Source: Azophilus sp965200465 (GTDB lineage Bacteria; Pseudomonadota; Gammaproteobacteria; Pseudomonadales; Azotimanducaceae). From it: a stretch of DNA of 64,000 bases. Shown here piece by piece: positions 24,268 to 35,598 of this stretch; position 1 is the stretch's first letter; the number at the start of each line of letters is the position of its first letter. Under the pieces are notes generated by a model. That model did not search any database and was not told the origin of the DNA. It worked only from the letters and a program-made list of their open reading frames with translations. A program made the translations under genes and the position numbers. Location: NCBI GenBank assembly GCA_965200465.1, contig OZ241358.1:1860001-1924000 (forward strand), given 5' to 3'.

Positions 24268-25793
24268 CGCAAGAACAGTTCGTAGGCCGGGTTGTCCGTC
24301 TCCTCCCAGTAGCGGTAGCCGATGCGGTCCAAGTAGGCGGAAAGTTGGCGGCGCTGCCCGGCGTCGGCGTCGAAACCGGCCAGCACCCGCCCCCATGCGG
24401 AGCCGTGGTTGCGGTAGTGGAACAGGCTGATGCTCCAGCGGCTGCCGAGTCCGTCCAGGAACTGCATCAGGGCGCCGGGGCGCTCCGGGAACTCGAACCG
24501 ATACAGAAGCTCCGGCTTGAAGCGAATGGCGTGGCCGCCCACCATGTGCCGCACATGCAGCTTGGCGGTTTCGTTGTCCGTCATGTCCACCACCGGGTAG
24601 CCGGCTCGGCGCAAGCGCCGCACCAGGGCTTGGCGGCCGTCAGCCGCGGCGACCTGAACGCCCACATAGACATGGGCTTTGTCCGCATCCGCAAAGCGGT
24701 AGTTGAATTCGGTGACCGCGTGGTCCCCCAAGGCGTGGCAGAAGCGGCGGAAGCTGCCGTGCCTCTCCTCTATGGTGACGCCGAGAATGACTTCCCGGCG
24801 CTCCCCCACCTCCGCCCGCTCGGCGATGTGCCGCAGCCGGTCGAAGTTCACGTTGGCGCCGCTGATGACGGCCACGAACCGGCGTCCGCGCCGCCGCTCG
24901 GTTGCATGGGCTTGCACGTACTTCTTGAGGCCGGCCACCGCCAAGGCCCCGGACGGCTCCGCCACCGAGCGAGTGTCGTCAAAGACATCCTTGATGGCGC
25001 CGCAGATCTCGTCGGTGGAGACGGTCACCACCTCGTCCACGCACTGCTGGGCGATCTTGAACGGCAACCGCCCCACCTGCGCCACCGAGACGCCGTCCGC
25101 GAAGCGGTCCAGACTGTGCAGGGGCAGCCGCACCCGACGCCCGGCGGCCAAGGCGCCCTGCAAGCAGGCGGAGCCTTCGGCCTCAACGCCCAGCACCCGG
25201 GTCCTCGGGCGCAAATACTTCACATAGGCGCCGATGCCGGCGATCAAGCCGCCGCCGCCCACCGGCACAAACACCGCGTCCGGGCCGGGATGCTGATTCA
25301 TGATCTCCATCCCCACCGTGCCTTGGCCGGCGATGACCTCCGCATCGTCATAGGGATGCACCAGAACGCCGCCCTGCTCCTTGGCCAAGGCTTTGGCCTG
25401 CGCCGCCGCCTCGTCGTAGCCGTCCCCGTGGAGGATGACTTCGGCGCCCAGGCGCTTGACGGCGCTGACCTTGATGTTCGGCGTGTTGCGGCCCATAAGG
25501 ATCTGCGCCTGCAGCCCTAGTTCCCGCGCCGCCAAGGCAACTCCCTGCGCGTGGTTGCCGGCCGAGGCGGCAACCACGCCCTTGGCGCGTTGCCGAGCGG
25601 ACAGCTGATTCAGCTTGTGGTAGGCGCCGCGCAGCTTGAACGAAAAAATCGGCTGCAAGTCCTCCCGTTTGAGCATAACCTCGTAGCCGTCGCCCAAGCG
25701 CTCCGATATTCCCCTGGCGTATTGCAGCGGAGTCTCCACTGCGACGTCGTAAACATGGGCGGCGAGGATTTTCTTGACGTATTGCTCCAGCAT
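24264..25793 (-). CDS. ilvA: threonine ammonia-lyase, biosynthetic
   Basis: PLP enzyme converting threonine to 2-oxobutanoate, the first step to isoleucine. The 509-residue form has the catalytic domain with the PLP lysine K53 in SFKLRGAY, a glycine-rich phosphate loop (VGGGGLIAG) and two C-terminal ACT-like regulatory repeats, so feedback inhibition by isoleucine is expected. ATG 25793 is chosen over upstream starts that would run into rpiA. It is divergent from rpiA with only 38 bases between start codons. Confidence 0.96.
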   Translation of the reverse strand: MLEQYVKKILAAHVYDVAVETPLQYARGISERLGDGYEVMLKREDLQPIFSFKLRGAYHKLNQLSARQRAKGVVAASAGNHAQGVALAARELGLQAQILMGRNTPNIKVSAVKRLGAEVILHGDGYDEAAAQAKALAKEQGGVLVHPYDDAEVIAGQGTVGMEIMNQHPGPDAVFVPVGGGGLIAGIGAYVKYLRPRTRVLGVEAEGSACLQGALAAGRRVRLPLHSLDRFADGVSVAQVGRLPFKIAQQCVDEVVTVSTDEICGAIKDVFDDTRSVAEPSGALAVAGLKKYVQAHATERRRGRRFVAVISGANVNFDRLRHIAERAEVGERREVILGVTIEERHGSFRRFCHALGDHAVTEFNYRFADADKAHVYVGVQVAAADGRQALVRRLRRAGYPVVDMTDNETAKLHVRHMVGGHAIRFKPELLYRFEFPERPGALMQFLDGLGSRWSISLFHYRNHGSAWGRVLAGFDADAGQRRQLSAYLDRIGYRYWEETDNPAYELFLR

Positions 25794-25831
25794 GGGATGC
25801 GCTCGGGGAAGTGTCGGGGTGGGAGAATAGT

Positions 25832-26497
25832 ATGGCGCAAGACACATTGAAACGCTTGGCCGCCGAAGCGGCGCTGGCGCGCATCGAACCCCGGCTGACG
25901 CGCAAAGCCGTGGTCGGCGTCGGCACTGGAAGCACCGCCAACTGCTTCATAGACGCCTTGGCGGCGGTGCGCCACAAGTTTGACGCCGCCGTGGCGAGCA
26001 GCGAAGCCAGCGCCGAGCGGCTGGCGCGGCAGGGCGTCGCTGTCCTGGACCTGAATGCGGCGCCGGCGCCGGCGGTCTATGTCGATGGCGCCGACGAAGT
26101 GGCGCCGGACCGATGCTTGGTGAAAGGCGGCGGCGGCGCCTTGACCCGGGAAAAAATCGTCGCCGCCAGCGCGGACGAGTTCGTTTGCATCGTTGATGAG
26201 TCCAAGCTGGTGCGCCGCTTGGGCGCATTCCCGCTGCCGGTGGAGGTCATCCCCATGGCCCGCGGCTTGGCGGCTAGGGCGCTGGCCCGGCTGGGCGGCG
26301 CCCCGGAGTGGCGGCAGGGCTTCACCACGGACAACGGCAACCACATTCTCGACGTTCGCCGCCTGCGAATCGAAGACCCGCTGGCGCTGGAGAAGGAAAT
26401 CAACAACATTGCCGGCGTCGTCTGCAACGGCCTTTTCGCCGTCAACGCCGCCGATGTGGTCTTGGTCGCCGGCCAGCGAGGCGTCACGCAAATGTAG
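25832..26497 (+). CDS. rpiA: ribose-5-phosphate isomerase A
   Basis: Interconverts ribose-5-phosphate and ribulose-5-phosphate in the pentose phosphate pathway. The 221-residue chain has the substrate loop GVGTGSTANCF, the DGADEV motif carrying the catalytic acids, and the KGGGGALTREK loop. ATG 25832 has a GGGAG ribosome site. Neighbouring pgk and tkt belong to the same carbon network, though they are on the other strand. ilvA-rpiA divergence is also seen in Pseudomonas. Confidence 0.97.
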   Translation: MAQDTLKRLAAEAALARIEPRLTRKAVVGVGTGSTANCFIDALAAVRHKFDAAVASSEASAERLARQGVAVLDLNAAPAPAVYVDGADEVAPDRCLVKGGGGALTREKIVAASADEFVCIVDESKLVRRLGAFPLPVEVIPMARGLAARALARLGGAPEWRQGFTTDNGNHILDVRRLRIEDPLALEKEINNIAGVVCNGLFAVNAADVVLVAGQRGVTQM

Positions 26498-26535
26498 CTT
26501 GGCCGGGCGTTTTGCCCCTTGGCCGGCAAAGCCGC

Positions 26536-27695
26536 CTAGCCGGCGGCGCGGGCGGCCAGCGCCGCAATGCCCGGCAAAGTCTTGCCTTCCATGTATTCCA
26601 GGAAGGCACCGCCGCCGGTGGACCTATAGGAGAGCTCCTGCGCCACGCCGTATTTGTCGATGGCGGCCAAGGTGTCGCCGCCCCCAGCAATGGAGAAGGC
26701 CGAACTGCCGGCCACGCCTTCGGCCAGCAACCGAGTGCCTTCGCCGAACTGGTCGAACTCGAACATCCCCACCGGGCCGTTCCAGACAATGGTGCCGGCA
26801 GCGGCCAACACCGCCTTGCCGCGGCGGGCGGTTTCCGGGCCGAGGTCGAGAATCAGGTCGTCGTCCTCAACCTCTTGGGCGAGGCGCAGCAACGCCTTCT
26901 CATCCACCGCCGCCCGCTTGCCGACCATCCAATCCACAGGCTTAAGGACGTCCGTCTTGTGGGCGATTCGCTCGGCGGCGTTCATCAGCTCGGGCTCATG
27001 CAGGGAGGCGCCCACCGGCAAGCCCCCGGCCGCGGCGAAGGTGTTGGCGATGCCGCCGCCGACGATGAGGCGGTCCACCCGCACCGCCAAGCTTTCCAAC
27101 ACCGCCAGCTTGCTGGAGACCTTGGCGCCGCCGACTATTGCCACCAACGGGCGGGCCGGGGCCTGCAGGGCGCGGGCTAGGGCATCGAGCTCCTGCGCCA
27201 AAAGCGGGCCGGCGCAGGCGACGGGAGCGTGCCGGGCCACCCCGCACACGGAGGCATGGGAGCGGTGGGCGGCGGCGAAGGCGTCCATCACAAAGACGTC
27301 CGCCAGCGCCGCCAACTGCTTGGCCAGACCCTCATCCCCCGCCTTTTCTCCCTCCAGGAACCGAGTGTTCTCCAACAGCGCAATGCGGGCGGTTGAGCGG
27401 GCCGCGCCTTCGATGTCCGGCAGCAAACGCACTTGGCGGCCAAGCAGCCGCGAGAGCCGCTCCGCCACCGGAGACAGGGAGAAATCCGGGTCGAACCGGC
27501 CTTCGACGGGACGGCCCAAATGGGACATGACGATCGTGCGGGCGCCCTGCTCCAGCGCCCGCCGCAGGGTGGGCAGGGCGGCGCGAATGCGCAGGTCGCT
27601 GCTGATCGCGCCGGCGGCGAGCGGCACGTTGAAGTCTTCGCGGACCAGCAGGCGCTTGCCCGCCAAGTCCAACTCCTCCATGCGCTTGAAAGCCG

Positions 27696-27699
<4 letters not shown>
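26536..27699 (-). CDS. pgk: phosphoglycerate kinase
   Basis: Glycolytic/gluconeogenic kinase making ATP from 1,3-bisphosphoglycerate. It is 387 residues, the E. coli length. The substrate motif REDFNVPL, the MSHLGRP loop and the C-terminal nucleotide motif GGGDTLAAI are visible. The ATG at 27699 overlaps the tkt stop as ATGA, so translation is probably coupled. The gap/epd gene usually found between tkt and pgk is absent. Confidence 0.97.
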
Positions 27700-29681
<1,982 letters not shown>

Positions 29682-29798
29682 GTGGTGGCGGCCTTGGTGG
29701 AGGGGCGGCTATTTTCCTCAACGACGAAGGCGGAAGCAATGGCGCCGACAGTTCCGCTAAAATGGCCAGCCTTCGCCCTTGCCACCGAGAGGAGTTCA

Positions 29799-30953
29799 AT
29801 GGCCGGCAACAGCGTCTTTACTTCCGAATCCGTTTCCGAGGGGCATCCGGACAAGGTGGCGGACCAAATTTCCGATGCGGTGCTGGACGCCATGCTGGAG
29901 CAGGACCCAGACTCCCGCGTGGCCTGCGAAACCCTCATCAAGACGGACTTGGTGGTGGTGGCCGGAGAGGTTCGCTCAAACGCCGAGGTGGATGTGGAGG
30001 GGCTGGTTCGGCAGGTCATCGCGGACATCGGCTACGGGGGCGCCGGCAGCGGCTTCGATTTGCCCGGCTGCGACATCATCAACGCTCTAGGGCGGCAGTC
30101 CGCAGACATCGCCTTGGGCGTGGACGCCAGCGCCGACCGCGAGCAAGGCGCCGGCGACCAGGGGCTGATGTTCGGCTACGCCAACAACGACACTGAGGTG
30201 CTGATGCCGGCGCCCATCGCCTACGCCCACCAGCTGGTCAAGCGGCAAGCCCAGGCGCGCCGCGAACGCCTCCCCTTCCTGCGGCCCGACGCCAAGAGCC
30301 AACTGAGCGTCCGCTACGATGGCGACGGCAAGCCCATGGGCATAGACGCGGTGGTGCTGTCAACGCAACACCGGGAGGACGTCAGCGCCGCAAGGCTCGA
30401 AGAAGCGGTGATGGAGGAAATCATCAAGCCGGTGCTGCCGGCCAACTGGCTGTCCGCCGCCACCCGCTACTTCATCAACCCCACGGGCAAGTTCGTCACC
30501 GGCGGGCCGGAGGGGGACTGCGGGCTCACCGGGCGCAAGATCATCGTCGATACCTATGGCGGCATGGCCCGGCATGGGGGCGGCGCCTTCTCCGGCAAGG
30601 ACCCCTCCAAGGTGGACCGCTCCGCCGCCTACGCCGGCCGCTACGTGGCCAAGAACATCGTCGCCGCCGGCTTGGCGGAGCGCTGCGAAATCCAAATCAG
30701 CTACGCCATCGGCGTAGCCGAGCCGACCTCCATTCGCATAGACACCTTCGGCACCGGCAAGGTCGCCGATGGGCGCATCGCCGAACTGGTGCGGGAGCAT
30801 TTCGACCTGCGGCCTCGACAGCTGATCGCCATGCTGGACCTGCAGCGCCCCATCTACAAGGCAACCGCCGCCTACGGCCACTTCGGGCGCACCGAGCAGT
30901 CCTTCACTTGGGAGCGCACCGACCAAGCCGCAACCCTGGCGGCGGCGCTGTAG
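29799..30953 (+). CDS. metK: S-adenosylmethionine synthase
   Basis: Makes SAM from methionine and ATP. The 384-residue length is that of E. coli MetK. The N-terminal EGHPDKVADQISDA motif, the ATP-binding GAGDQG hexapeptide and the GGGAFSGKDPSKVDRS loop are intact. The ATG has an AGGAG site five bases upstream. No SAM riboswitch structure was recognised in the 117-base leader. SAM made here would feed the radical SAM FO synthase among many users. Confidence 0.98.
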   Translation: MAGNSVFTSESVSEGHPDKVADQISDAVLDAMLEQDPDSRVACETLIKTDLVVVAGEVRSNAEVDVEGLVRQVIADIGYGGAGSGFDLPGCDIINALGRQSADIALGVDASADREQGAGDQGLMFGYANNDTEVLMPAPIAYAHQLVKRQAQARRERLPFLRPDAKSQLSVRYDGDGKPMGIDAVVLSTQHREDVSAARLEEAVMEEIIKPVLPANWLSAATRYFINPTGKFVTGGPEGDCGLTGRKIIVDTYGGMARHGGGAFSGKDPSKVDRSAAYAGRYVAKNIVAAGLAERCEIQISYAIGVAEPTSIRIDTFGTGKVADGRIAELVREHFDLRPRQLIAMLDLQRPIYKATAAYGHFGRTEQSFTWERTDQAATLAAAL

Positions 30954-31007
30954 GCGGCCACTGGGCGCGGCACGGCGCAAAGCTCAGTTTGGCTGCAAGG
31001 ACCATCG

Positions 31008-32000
31008 GTGACAAGAATAGCCTTCCTGATGGACCCCCTCGACAGCCTGTCGCTGAAGAAGGACTCCACCCTGGCCATGGTCCGCGCCGCCCAAGCGCGG
31101 CAGTGGGAGGTCCACTGCCTGGGGCAGCAGGACATTCTGCTGCAAGGCAACGACGTTCAGTTGCTCACGCAGCCCTTGCGGCTCAACGAGCCTTTCGCCA
31201 GCTCCCTCGACCCCGCCGACGCGGCGGCCTTGCAAGCGGACGGCGGGCACTGGCGTTCGCTCGGCGAAGGTCGGCTGCGCTCGGCTGCGGACTTTGACGT
31301 CATCATGATGCGCAAGGACCCGCCGTTCGACATGGAGTACATCTACACCACCTACCTGCTGGAGCGGGCCGAACAGGCCGGCGTCCTGGTCGTCAACCGC
31401 CCCCAAGCGCTGCGCGACTGCAACGAGAAGTTCTTCGCCACCGCCTTTCCGGAGTGCTGCCCGCCGCTCATCGTCAGCCGCCGCCATGACCTGCTGCACG
31501 CCTTCCAGAAGGCGCAAGGCAATGTGGTGTTCAAGCGCCTGGACGGCATGGGGGGCATGTCCGTGTTCCGCGTCATGGACGGGGACCCCAACCTAGGCGT
31601 CGTTCTGGAGACTTTGACGAACGGCGGCCGGGAGCAGATCATGGGCCAAGCCTATCTGCCGGAAATCGCCGATGGCGACAAGCGCATACTGCTGATTGAC
31701 GGCGAGCCGTCGCCCTACGCCCTGGCGCGCGTGCCGGCGCACGGCGAAAGCCGCGGCAACCTGGCCGCCGGCGGCACCGGCGTGGCCCGTCCGCTGACGG
31801 AGCGCGACCGCTTCATCGCCGCCCAAGTCGGCCCGACGCTGAGGCGGCTTGGCCTCGTGTTCGTCGGCATCGACGTCATCGGCGACCAGCTGACGGAAAT
31901 CAACGTCACCTGCCCCACCTGCATCCGGGAGCTGGACGCGCAATGCTCGCTGGACATCGCCGGCGACCTGCTTGACGCCATTGCCGGCAAATTGCCTTAG
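31008..32000 (+). CDS. gshB: glutathione synthetase
   Basis: ATP-grasp ligase that adds glycine to gamma-glutamylcysteine. At 330 residues it is slightly longer than E. coli GshB (316). The N-terminal IAFLMDPLDSL, the GMGGMSVFR ATP loop and the C-terminal EINVTCPTCIREL (typically NVTSPTG) are seen; the Ser-to-Cys change in that last motif is unusual but outside the catalytic core. Start is GTG with AAGGA seven bases upstream. It begins the gshB-tonB-yqgE-ruvX run. Confidence 0.95.
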   Translation: MTRIAFLMDPLDSLSLKKDSTLAMVRAAQARQWEVHCLGQQDILLQGNDVQLLTQPLRLNEPFASSLDPADAAALQADGGHWRSLGEGRLRSAADFDVIMMRKDPPFDMEYIYTTYLLERAEQAGVLVVNRPQALRDCNEKFFATAFPECCPPLIVSRRHDLLHAFQKAQGNVVFKRLDGMGGMSVFRVMDGDPNLGVVLETLTNGGREQIMGQAYLPEIADGDKRILLIDGEPSPYALARVPAHGESRGNLAAGGTGVARPLTERDRFIAAQVGPTLRRLGLVFVGIDVIGDQLTEINVTCPTCIRELDAQCSLDIAGDLLDAIAGKLP

Positions 32001-32176
32001 GCGGCGGGACTCCAGCAGCAGCCGCCAATGTCCAATTCCCGACCATTGAGGCCCCAACCCCCGGATAAGGGTCACCCAGCCCGCCGCCGGCGGCCTTTGG
32101 GAACGCGGGCCTCCGGCCCGCATGCGGACGGTGCGCCTGTGCTCCCAAGCAGCAGATCTTCGTAAGTCCCGCAACC

Positions 32177-33013
32177 ATGCAATTGCCGGAAAAAGCCTTG
32201 CCCGGTGCGCCTTGCAACGCGCTGCAACGATTCCTTAAGCAGGGATTGGGGCTAGCCGCAAGTTGCGCACGCTCTAGGAGATGGCGAAGCGAGCGGTTCG
32301 GCCTCGCCCTGCTGCTCGCCGTCTGCCTCCATGCGGCCCTCATAGCCGGGCTGCACTTCACGTCTTTGCAACGGGAGACGCAGCCCCCCGTTCTCGAAGT
32401 GACCCTAGTCCCTTCGCTCAAGCCCGAAGCCCAGCCGCCCAGGTTGCCGGCGCCGGCCAACGCAAATCAGGCTGCGGACGAGGCGACGCCGGCCGCATCC
32501 GCAGACGTGGAGCCAAACGCAGCCCTCCAGCAAGCAGACGCCGCGACTGGGGGCGCGGACGCCGCCGCAGCGCCCAAGCCGCAAAAGGCGTTGAACTACG
32601 CCGCCCTAAGCAGCGAAATTGCCGCCTTCGGCCTAGACGCCGCGGCGCGGAGCGGCACGGGGGGGCCGAGGGTTCGGCGACTGTCGAGCGCCACCCCCAA
32701 GAGCGCGGTTGAGGCCGCCTATCTGGAGATGTGGCGGCAAAGGGTCGAGCGCATCGGCAACGCCAACTACCCTGCCGAGGCGGCCTACGGCGACCTTAGG
32801 CTGCAGGTGCTCATCCACCACGACGGCGCCCTGCTCGACGCCCGCGTAGTGGAGGCGTCCGGCATCGCCGAACTGGACCAAGCGGCCTTGGACATCGTGC
32901 GTCTCGCCGCTCCCTTTGCCCAGTTTTCCGTGGATATGCGAAAATCCTACGACCAATTGGAAATCCTGCGCCTGTGGCGCTTCTCCCGGTCGGGAGCGCA
33001 ACTCGCCGAGTGA
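32177..33013 (+). CDS. tonB: TonB-family energy transducer
   Basis: A 278-residue inner-membrane protein. A single membrane anchor lies at about 43-63, followed by a Pro/Ala-rich periplasm-spanning linker (70-140) and a C-terminal TonB fold (about 190-270) with the usual YPAEA...LIHHDGALLDARVVEASG pattern broken into strands. Such TonB proteins couple proton motive force to outer-membrane receptors. The gshB-tonB-yqgE-ruvX order is the one seen in pseudomonads. No exbB/exbD is in the window. Confidence 0.85.
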   Translation: MQLPEKALPGAPCNALQRFLKQGLGLAASCARSRRWRSERFGLALLLAVCLHAALIAGLHFTSLQRETQPPVLEVTLVPSLKPEAQPPRLPAPANANQAADEATPAASADVEPNAALQQADAATGGADAAAAPKPQKALNYAALSSEIAAFGLDAAARSGTGGPRVRRLSSATPKSAVEAAYLEMWRQRVERIGNANYPAEAAYGDLRLQVLIHHDGALLDARVVEASGIAELDQAALDIVRLAAPFAQFSVDMRKSYDQLEILRLWRFSRSGAQLAE

Positions 33014-33038
33014 CCTCATCCACAACCCGGAGCACCCC

Positions 33039-33587
33039 GTGGACTTGACCAAACACTTTCTAATCGCCATGCCCAACCAGGCCGGCACCTACTTCGCCAA
33101 CACCCTGACCTATCTGTGCGAACACGGCGACGCCGGCTCCATGGGTCTGATGATCAACCGTCCCACCAACCTTTCCGTTGACCGGCTGATGAAGCAATTC
33201 GGGTTTCCGGCGCCTCCGTCCCTGGCGGAGGCGGCCGTTTTGGAAGGCGGGCCGGTCTCCCCGGAGCAAGGCTTTGTGGTGCATTCAGACGACGGCAACT
33301 TTCCCGCGTCCAAGGATCTGGGCGGCGGCCTCAAGCTCACCACCAGCCGGGACGTGCTCGAAGCCATCGCCAACGACCGCGGCCCGTACCACTACCTGAT
33401 CGCCTTGGGCTACGCCGGTTGGGGCCCCAACCAACTGGAGCGGGAACTAGCGGAAAACGCTTGGCTGACCTGCCCGGCCAACAGCGGCATCCTGTTCGAC
33501 GTGCCCTTTGATGAGCGCGTGGACGAAGCGGCCCGCTCGCTGGGCATAGACCTGCGCCTGATGTCCGGGCAAACCGGCCATGCCTGA
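33039..33587 (+). CDS. yqgE: YqgE/AlgH family protein
   Basis: UPF0301 (DUF179) protein of 182 residues, cytoplasmic, function unclear; the Pseudomonas homologue AlgH was named for an effect on alginate expression. The family motifs FLIAMP near the N-terminus, GLMINRP and LEGGPV are present. GTG 33039 has GGAG six bases before it. It overlaps ruvX by eight bases, so the two are translationally linked, as in most gammaproteobacteria. Confidence 0.95.
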   Translation: MDLTKHFLIAMPNQAGTYFANTLTYLCEHGDAGSMGLMINRPTNLSVDRLMKQFGFPAPPSLAEAAVLEGGPVSPEQGFVVHSDDGNFPASKDLGGGLKLTTSRDVLEAIANDRGPYHYLIALGYAGWGPNQLERELAENAWLTCPANSGILFDVPFDERVDEAARSLGIDLRLMSGQTGHA

Positions 33588-33972
33588 AACGGTTCTGGCC
33601 GTGGATTTCGGCCTTAGGCACATCGGCTTGGCGGTGGGGCAAACGGTTTCCCGAACCGCCAGCCCCCTCGGCGTAATAGCCGCCAAGAACGGCAAGCCGG
33701 ACTGGAGCGCCCTGGACGCCGCCGTGCGGGAATGGCGCCCGGAGCGCTTGCTGGTGGGCCTGCCCATCCACATGGACGGTAGTGCAAGCGAAATGTCGCG
33801 GCGCGCCCAGCGATTCGCCGGAACCCTTAAGGAACGCTACGGGCGGCGGGTCGATGTGATCGACGAACGGTTGACCACCATCGCCGCCAAAAGCCTGTCG
33901 CCCGACGGCGGCCACGCCGTTGCCGCCGGGCTCATCGCCGAAACCTGGTTGAACCGCCAGCCTAGAGGCTAG
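33580..33972 (+). CDS. ruvX: RuvX/YqgF pre-16S rRNA nuclease / putative Holliday junction resolvase
   Basis: RNase H-fold nuclease of 130 residues. Acidic residues occur in LAVDFGLRHIG (first strand) and VDVIDERLTT, as in other YqgF proteins, which process the 5' end of 16S rRNA in E. coli. The VGLPIHMDGS motif (usually GLPLNMDG) is also present. It ends overlapping the convergent HAD phosphatase gene by four bases. Confidence 0.95.
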   Translation: MPETVLAVDFGLRHIGLAVGQTVSRTASPLGVIAAKNGKPDWSALDAAVREWRPERLLVGLPIHMDGSASEMSRRAQRFAGTLKERYGRRVDVIDERLTTIAAKSLSPDGGHAVAAGLIAETWLNRQPRG

Positions 33973-34697
33973 CTCGGCATCCCTTCAATGCGCTGAATGG
34001 CGTCCACCACTTCGTCGAGACGCTCAATCTCCACCGTCGCGGGCGCTTTGGCCGGCGCCGGCCGCAGACTGCGCTGCTCCGGGCCGTTGAGCCACAGGGT
34101 GTGCATGCCCAGCTTGGCGGCGGCGGCAATGTCGTCTATGGGATGGTCACCCACATGCACGGCTTGGTGCGGAAGGACGCCGCTGTGCTGCAGCGCCTTG
34201 CGGAACAGATCCGGCGCCGGCTTGCCGGCGCCCACGTCGGCGGCGCAGAAGCTGAACGCTAGGTAGCGGTCCAGCTTCAGCTTCTTGGGGTCTGCGTTGC
34301 CGTTGGTGAGCGAGCCCAAAACATAGCGACGCGACAGGGCCTCCAGCGCGTTCAAGGCGCCGTCGAAGAACGCAATTTCGTGGCGGGCCTCCAAAAACGC
34401 GGCGAATGCCTGGGCGGCCAGCCGCTTCGCATCCGCACTCCCATAGCCGGCCCGGCGCAGCAGCAGGCGGAGGATTTCCTTGCGCAGCGCGGAGATGTCA
34501 TGGGCCAAGCGCGGCTGGGCGGCGATCAGATCCCTGCGCATGGCACCGATGTCCTCGCCGTTGCGGTAGAGAGCGGCAGCGGCCGGGGCCTGGTCGTCCA
34601 GCCAGCCCACCAAGCGCCGCTCGGCGTTGCGAATGACCGTGCGCACGTCCCAAAGCGTGTTGTCCAAATCGAAGGTGACTAGCCGAATGGGCGGCAT
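33969..34697 (-). CDS. HAD-superfamily hydrolase (YigB-like)
   Basis: A 242-residue HAD hydrolase. Motif I is TFDLDNTLW, motif II is in LGSLTNGNA, the motif III lysine is in GAGKPAPDLF, and motif IV is HVGDHPIDDI. E. coli YigB, next to xerC, dephosphorylates FMN and related compounds. The position right after xerC here matches that neighbourhood, so a YigB role is a fair inference. It ends the lptM-lysA-dapF-DUF484-xerC run. Confidence 0.9.
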   Translation of the reverse strand: MPPIRLVTFDLDNTLWDVRTVIRNAERRLVGWLDDQAPAAAALYRNGEDIGAMRRDLIAAQPRLAHDISALRKEILRLLLRRAGYGSADAKRLAAQAFAAFLEARHEIAFFDGALNALEALSRRYVLGSLTNGNADPKKLKLDRYLAFSFCAADVGAGKPAPDLFRKALQHSGVLPHQAVHVGDHPIDDIAAAAKLGMHTLWLNGPEQRSLRPAPAKAPATVEIERLDEVVDAIQRIEGMPS

Positions 34698-34722
34698 GCT
34701 GCTTCAGGCCGGATGCGCCGCC

Positions 34723-35598
34723 TCACTTCGCCTGCTTGCCGGCCCGAGGGTGGGCCGCGTCATACACCTTGGCGAGATGCTGAAAGTCCAGATGGGTGTA
34801 GATCTGGGTTGTGGCGATGTCCGCATGGCCCAGCATTTCCTGAATGGCGCGCAGGTCGCCGGAGGATTCCAGCAAATGGCTGGCGAAGCTGTGGCGCAGC
34901 AGGTGGGGATGCAGCACGTTGCTGTCCAACCGAGCCATGCCCCAGCGCTTCAGCCGTTCCTGCACGGTGCGCTGGCTTATCCGGTTGCCGTCGCGGCTGA
35001 CGAACAGCGCATCCCCCGGCGCCGCCGCCGGGCGAGTCGCCAAATAGGACCGGACCGCGGTGACGGACTTTTCCGTGAGGGGCACGATGCGCGTCTTGCC
35101 GCCTTTTCCCGTCACTCGAACCATCCCCGCGGCCAAGTCCAGGTGGCCAATGTTGGCCTGCACCAGTTCGCTCAAGCGGACGCCGCTGCCGTAGAAGACC
35201 TCCAGCATCGCCAAATCCCGCTTCTCCAGTGCGTTGCGCGGCTTGCCGTCGAAGAGCTTCGCCGTCATGTCCGCATCAAGCGTGTTGGGCAAACGGTTCT
35301 TCTGCTTAGGGGACTTGGCGGACGCGGCGGGATTGCCGCGCAGGACCCCCTGCTTCTCCAGGTAGGCGAAGAAACTGCGCAGGCTGGACAGCAGCCTCTG
35401 CAAGGTGCGGGGGCTGGCGCCGCGGCCGTGCCGCCGCGCCACCGCGCTGGAGAGATGATGCGCGCACACCGCCTCCCAAGGCACCCCAACATCCGCGGCG
35501 AAGCCCTCGATGTCCCGCTGGTAGGCTTTCAGGGTGTGCGCGGAGTAACGTTTCTCAAACCTTAGATGGTCGAGGAACTCCCGCAGTCGGTCGTCCAT
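34723..35598 (-). CDS. xerC: site-specific tyrosine recombinase XerC
   Basis: Resolves chromosome dimers at dif together with XerD and FtsK. The 291-residue chain has the N-terminal SAM-like core-binding domain (about 5-90) and the catalytic domain with GVRLSEL (first Arg), HLLRHSFASHLL (His-x-x-Arg) and the nucleophile in TTQIYTHLD. The ATG overlaps the stop of the DUF484 gene as TAATG. This is the housekeeping recombinase, not an island integrase. Confidence 0.96.
   Translation of the reverse strand: MDDRLREFLDHLRFEKRYSAHTLKAYQRDIEGFAADVGVPWEAVCAHHLSSAVARRHGRGASPRTLQRLLSSLRSFFAYLEKQGVLRGNPAASAKSPKQKNRLPNTLDADMTAKLFDGKPRNALEKRDLAMLEVFYGSGVRLSELVQANIGHLDLAAGMVRVTGKGGKTRIVPLTEKSVTAVRSYLATRPAAAPGDALFVSRDGNRISQRTVQERLKRWGMARLDSNVLHPHLLRHSFASHLLESSGDLRAIQEMLGHADIATTQIYTHLDFQHLAKVYDAAHPRAGKQAK

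Noticed and set aside
29682..29798. Possible SAM-sensing riboswitch before metK
   Set aside because: No conserved SAM-I, SAM-II or SAH core could be drawn in the 117 bases.
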